Shown here one piece after another: positions 60,050-64,000 of a stretch of 64,000 nucleotides of DNA; the first letter of the stretch is position 1, and every line of letters starts with the position of its first letter. Location of the stretch: positions 15,048,354 to 15,112,353 of the forward strand of contig NC_045139.1 in NCBI RefSeq assembly GCF_008831285.2, in the 5' to 3' direction. The position numbers and the translations under genes were made by a program. The notes under the pieces are model-generated. The model was given only the letters and a program-made list of their open reading frames with translations, ran no database searches and was not told the DNA's origin. Origin of the DNA: Nymphaea colorata (lineage: Eukaryota; Streptophyta; Magnoliopsida; Nymphaeales; Nymphaeaceae).

Positions 60050-60650
60050 TTCAAAGCCAACTCCTATTGAACGGCAAGAGACAGAGAGAAACTTCCTCTC
60101 TCTGCAAGAGATTGAACGGCAAGAGAGAAGAGAGAAACCGGTGGGCTTTCCTGGGTGATCGACTTTTCCCACGAGAAACCCATCCGGTCACGGAAAGCTC
60201 GTCCGGCAAAGCTCTCGAAGACACCATCCTCTCTCTCTCTCTCTCTCTGGATTATTGTTCAGAATCGTGAAATAGGAACATGGGTATCGATGATTTCATC
60301 ATAGATCCGTGGGAGTGAACGGCTAGCGGTGAAACGTTGGAGGATTCTAGCAGGCTTCGGTTGGGACACAAGGCGTTGATGACTCATAGGGAAGAAGAGA
60401 GCAATGGGGATTTGTTCCTGTTGATGAGCACTCGAGGGGTCTTAAGTTTCCCGTGCCCACAAGCGAAATTCTCCTTCTGCCTCCCCAGAGACAGATGGGA
60501 TAAGGAGTTCGCGAAACTGCAGGCTGGGTAATCGAAGATAGCGCGTTTATTCGGCCGGTTTGGAATTCGGAAATTCTTGATTTATTTTCATTTATCGCGG
60601 GGTTGTGGTTATTACTTATTAGGAAAAAGTGTATTTGGATTTTCTAGGAT
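60050..60650 (+). promoter_or_regulatory. Leader region of the CoA carrier gene
   Basis: Purine-rich sequence, then a CT tract at 60229-60248. A donor-like CTGG|GTAATC near 60529 and an acceptor TTTTCTAG| at about 60650 suggest a small leader intron that ends 16 bp before the ATG. Inferred from motifs only. Confidence 0.35.
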
Positions 60651-60665
60651 TTGGGTTACAAGGAA

Positions 60666-63600
60666 ATGGGTTCTTCTCAAGGCTCCACCTTGACGGCTAA
60701 TGTGGCCGAATTCACCAAACAATCGTTGGATTCATCAACTCCACGGAGTTCTTATCTTCTTGACAATTGTCCTGTTTATGTTAAGGAATTGATTGCTGGA
60801 GGCGCGGCAGGAGGATTTGCGAAGACTGCAGTTGCGCCTCTGGAAAGGATCAAGATACTTTTTCAGGTTGGTATTGCTCTCCGTTGGCCCGACTTTCGTG
60901 TATTATCAGATTTAGGTTCATTAGTTTGTATATGCATGTATTCCTACTGAACTTGATCAATTTTACCGATCTGATGGTCCTATGCATCCAACCAGATGTG
61001 TGACTACACATAAAAGATTCTCCAAGGTCAGCTATATATTTGTCAATTAATATTATGTAATTAGTAATTTGTAACATTGTGTTACTGATAGTCTTTAATT
61101 TCATATATAGACCATTTTGTATGGGAGCATAGAGATACGTACCATCGACTTATTGTAGAGCTTCTATTATGTATCTTTAGGAACCAATTATTAGCTTTCT
61201 GCCTTCAGGAGTAAGATGCGGATTCGATTATATTTATCTTTTTTTTTCCCCCCTCTCTCTTTGTGTATCTCAGATATATATTCTCGGTAGATTGACGATG
61301 GTCCTTCCTTAACCCTGTTTTTGCGATGGTTATCTACAGACAAGGAGTGAAGGATTTCATTCCCTTGGGATCTTCCAGTCTTTGAGAAAGTTGTTGAGGC
61401 ACGAGGGAGTTCTTGGTTTCTACAGGTAAGATCTTGTCTTAAGAATGTCATAAACCTGACTCTCTTTACGAGTTTTGACCCGGAAAGTTAATCTATGTTT
61501 TCCTTTTATCAGGGGGAATGGCGCCAGTGTCCTTCGGATTGTTCCATATGCCGCTTTGCACTTCATGACGTATGAGCAATATAGATGCTGGATTCTTAAT
61601 AATGTAGCGAGTCTTGGAACTGGACCTGTTGTAGACCTTTTGGCTGGATCAGCTGCTGGCGGGACTGCAGTTTTATGCACCTATCCATTGGATTTGGCTA
61701 GAACCAAACTTGCTTATCAGGTACACCTTTTATTGTTTTCTCTTCTCAATTTGTTGACCTTTCTTCTCAAGATTCCTCCAAGTTTGTTATATCATGCTTG
61801 TCTTTTAATGTTCTGAAATCATGTGTTTACTGCCAAATAAAATCATTGTTGTTTTTTCTGCTTATGCACCATAGTTTTGAGAAGTTAGTGACTTCTGGAT
61901 ATAAAGGTTTAGTGTTGCAACATCATAAAGACTGTCCTTCAATGAAGCTTGATCACATCTTGTTGCTCAGGTGGCATATAGGAGTGGTGTTGGTGGTGTT
62001 CATATGAATCCCACTTACACTGGCATTAAAGATGTCTTCCAGAAGGTCTATGCTGAGGGTGGAGTTAGATCTTTGTATCGGGGAGTTGGTATGTGCTTAC
62101 TACCTTGTTTTTCATTTTGCTGGTGTCTGATGTTGAATGTTATTTACGCAGAATTTGGCCAGCCCTTTTGTATATCTTTGGCTTCTTCGTCTGAGGTTAA
62201 TTAATTTCTCTGCAATATACTGTACAGAAACATCACATAATACACTTAGTTTTGTTCTTCGTTGAACTTCCATAAGTATTAAAACTTTATTAATCTGAAG
62301 GCTTGCCTAAGATGTAGGTTAAGTCAATAATTATTTTGAAAGGGTCATGTTTGGATAACTCGAGGGACAACAGACCGAGCGAGCTGCTATACAGTGGTTA
62401 GAATGTACTTGGAAGTTAGAGCCATGACCATTTGCAATTCAGCAAAAAAGGGAAAAGAAATAGATCAATTTTCTCTTGACTTCCCTAAGCTAGGAACTTT
62501 TGGCTCGTTTGAGAGTTAAATTTTGGCAGATAAAGGTTGTTAGACACGCCTAGTCACAATATTCATTACTTCTAATCTGTTAAAGGAGCTTGTAGTTTGA
62601 GAAAATGGGGATTGCAAATTTTCTATTCTTTGTGGCCTGGATAATAAAGACACCTTATCGACATATCCCCCAGGCAACCAACATGAAACATTTCCTCTTC
62701 TTGAACTTGGAAAATTACCTTTTTGTGATGCTTTGGTAACAAAAATGTTGTCTGCACTCTTCATTTTCTCTGTTCTTCCATGGTAACGATCTCTTTTCCG
62801 AAACACCTTGGTCTACTTGGGGTTATCTTGCGACACTTGGGGATATCTACTGTATCAAGAGAAATGTGCCGTAGAGATATAGCCATGACTTACGTTGGTG
62901 CATGTTCATGGTTTGTATATGTACGCCGTTATCCCGAACTGCTGCTATATTTGAAATCTCGCTCTTAATTTTTTCAGTTATTCTCCATAGACAATTTGTC
63001 CACAGGCAGCAGCTCTTGAAGTAAAAAAATGGACTCTTCAAAAGAGTTGTGGCACCCAAGTCAACAGAAACGGGGTGCGGGTGCAGTGATGGTTAATTTG
63101 CTTTTTCTTTTTTGTCAAATCATTGCCAGAATTGCTTATTAATTGTTAGTTACTGGTTTTCTTGTTTCTCGTGTTTTTTTCGAAAAAATCTCACACCTAC
63201 ACCCTTCACTTGTGTGACATAGCTCACAAAATAGCATCCAGTATCCCTAGCTCCATTTTTTGTTTCCCTACTTAGTATTTGTTTCTATGCATTTGTTTTT
63301 ATGCAGGGCCGACATTGATAGGTATCCTCCCTTATGCTGGTCTGAAGTTTTATGTATACGAGGAACTCAAGAGACATGTACCTGACGAATATCAAAAGTC
63401 TGTGATCATGCGTTTGTCATGTGGAGCTCTTGCTGGCCTACTGGGCCAAACTTTCACATACCCATTAGATGTGGTTCGCCGACAGATGCAAGTAAGCTTC
63501 ATCATGCGACAATGTTCTGGATTTTCCCTCTTTCGATCATGTTGACCCATTTTGAGATCGATCTTCAGGTTCAGAATATGCAACCGTCATCTGAACCTAG

Positions 63601-63968
63601 AAATCCTGGCTTTAGAAGCACAATGGAAGGGCTCACAACTATTATTCACAAGCAAGGTTGGAGACAGCTATTTGCTGGCCTGAGCATAAACTACGTCAAG
63701 GTATTGTAAACTTCAATAAGTCAATAGCTTTTCACTGTATTGAGTGTAATCAACCATTTGTGGTCAAAGTCAAGTGCTTGATTTTTTCCTCTACACTAAT
63801 ATGGTTCGTTGTTTGGTTTCTGCATCACCCGTACATTCAAATGTCTAATCTGATGGACTAACTCTGCAGGTGGTTCCATCAGTGGCAATTGGCTTTGCCA
63901 CATATGATGTGATGAAAGTTTGGCTTGGGGTACCACCGCGGGAGAGAATTCGAACAGTGAGCACGTAA
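60666..63968 (+). CDS. COAC1: Mitochondrial carrier, coenzyme A transporter type (CoAc1/CoAc2-like)
   Basis: Seven exons: 60666-60866, 61340-61425, 61513-61720, 61971-62088, 63307-63491, 63569-63700 and 63870-63968. All phases close and give 342 residues. Three mitochondrial-carrier repeats are present, each with the PX[DE]XX[KR] signature: PLERIK (58-63), PLDLAR (154-159) and PLDVVR (257-262). MGSSQGS at the start, [76 protein letters not shown] and [11 protein letters not shown] match plant CoA carriers closely. These import CoA into the mitochondrial matrix across the inner membrane. The ATG at 60666 is the family start. The TAA lies 33 bp from the window edge, so the coding region is complete but the 3' UTR is cut. 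Confidence 0.95.
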
Positions 63969-64000
63969 TTCCAATTGGTGAAACAGGAGGACAAGTTTTC

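Noticed and set aside
1-64000. tRNA, rRNA, known plant microRNA precursors, CRISPR arrays and LTR retrotransposon coding regions
   Set aside because: I looked for A/B boxes with cloverleaf potential, common conserved miRNA cores, and gag/pol motifs, and found none that hold up by eye. A tRNAscan, miRBase or RepeatMasker run could still reveal minor cases.

Overview
The window is nuclear DNA of a land plant, most likely a flowering plant. The evidence is AT-rich intergenic DNA, GT-AG introns, and plant-specific genes: a chloroplast S1/EF-Ts fusion, a GT43 xylan synthase, a GLOX-type oxidase and an atypical plant bHLH. GA/CT and TA microsatellites and small inverted-repeat elements are common. 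I cannot name the species. There is no bacterial, viral or organellar block.

Layout. At the left edge a bHLH factor on the minus strand (508-1107) is cut off inside its first intron. From 1.2 to about 14.9 kb there is no convincing gene, only MITE-like elements, microsatellites and local duplications, plus one weak candidate 3' exon near 6.3 kb. A 15-exon casein kinase 1-like gene lies on the minus strand (15069-20708). Rightward genes follow: an intronless TMEM234-like membrane protein (22693-23121), an intronless GLOX aldehyde oxidase (26720-28417) behind a duplicated TATA/leader unit, and the chloroplast EF-Ts polyprotein PETs (31505-35669). A GT43 IRX9H-like xylosyltransferase (40588/40661-43237) comes next, with a possible frameshift at its N-terminus. 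An unrecognised membrane-anchored protein (44203-44823) sits behind it. After a repeat-rich stretch (45-49 kb) come an 8-exon atypical bHLH gene of the bHLH68/110/112/123 type (51579-54864) and a 7-exon mitochondrial CoA carrier (60666-63968).

The genes do not form one pathway. Two act on the cell wall or apoplast (GLOX, IRX9H), two act in organelles (PETs in plastids, the CoA carrier in mitochondria), and three are regulatory (two bHLH factors, CK1). Exon borders were placed by hand from GT/AG sites, reading-frame continuity and family conservation. In the multi-exon genes, phase closes at every junction, which supports the models strongly. UTR exons are much less certain.

No clearly new multi-gene system was found. 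The best leads are the duplicated core promoter of GLOX, the modular PETs gene in which either unspliced intron supplies a stop at once or after 13 codons, the IRX9H N-terminal frame conflict, the orphan membrane protein, and a MITE family with at least three copies here.
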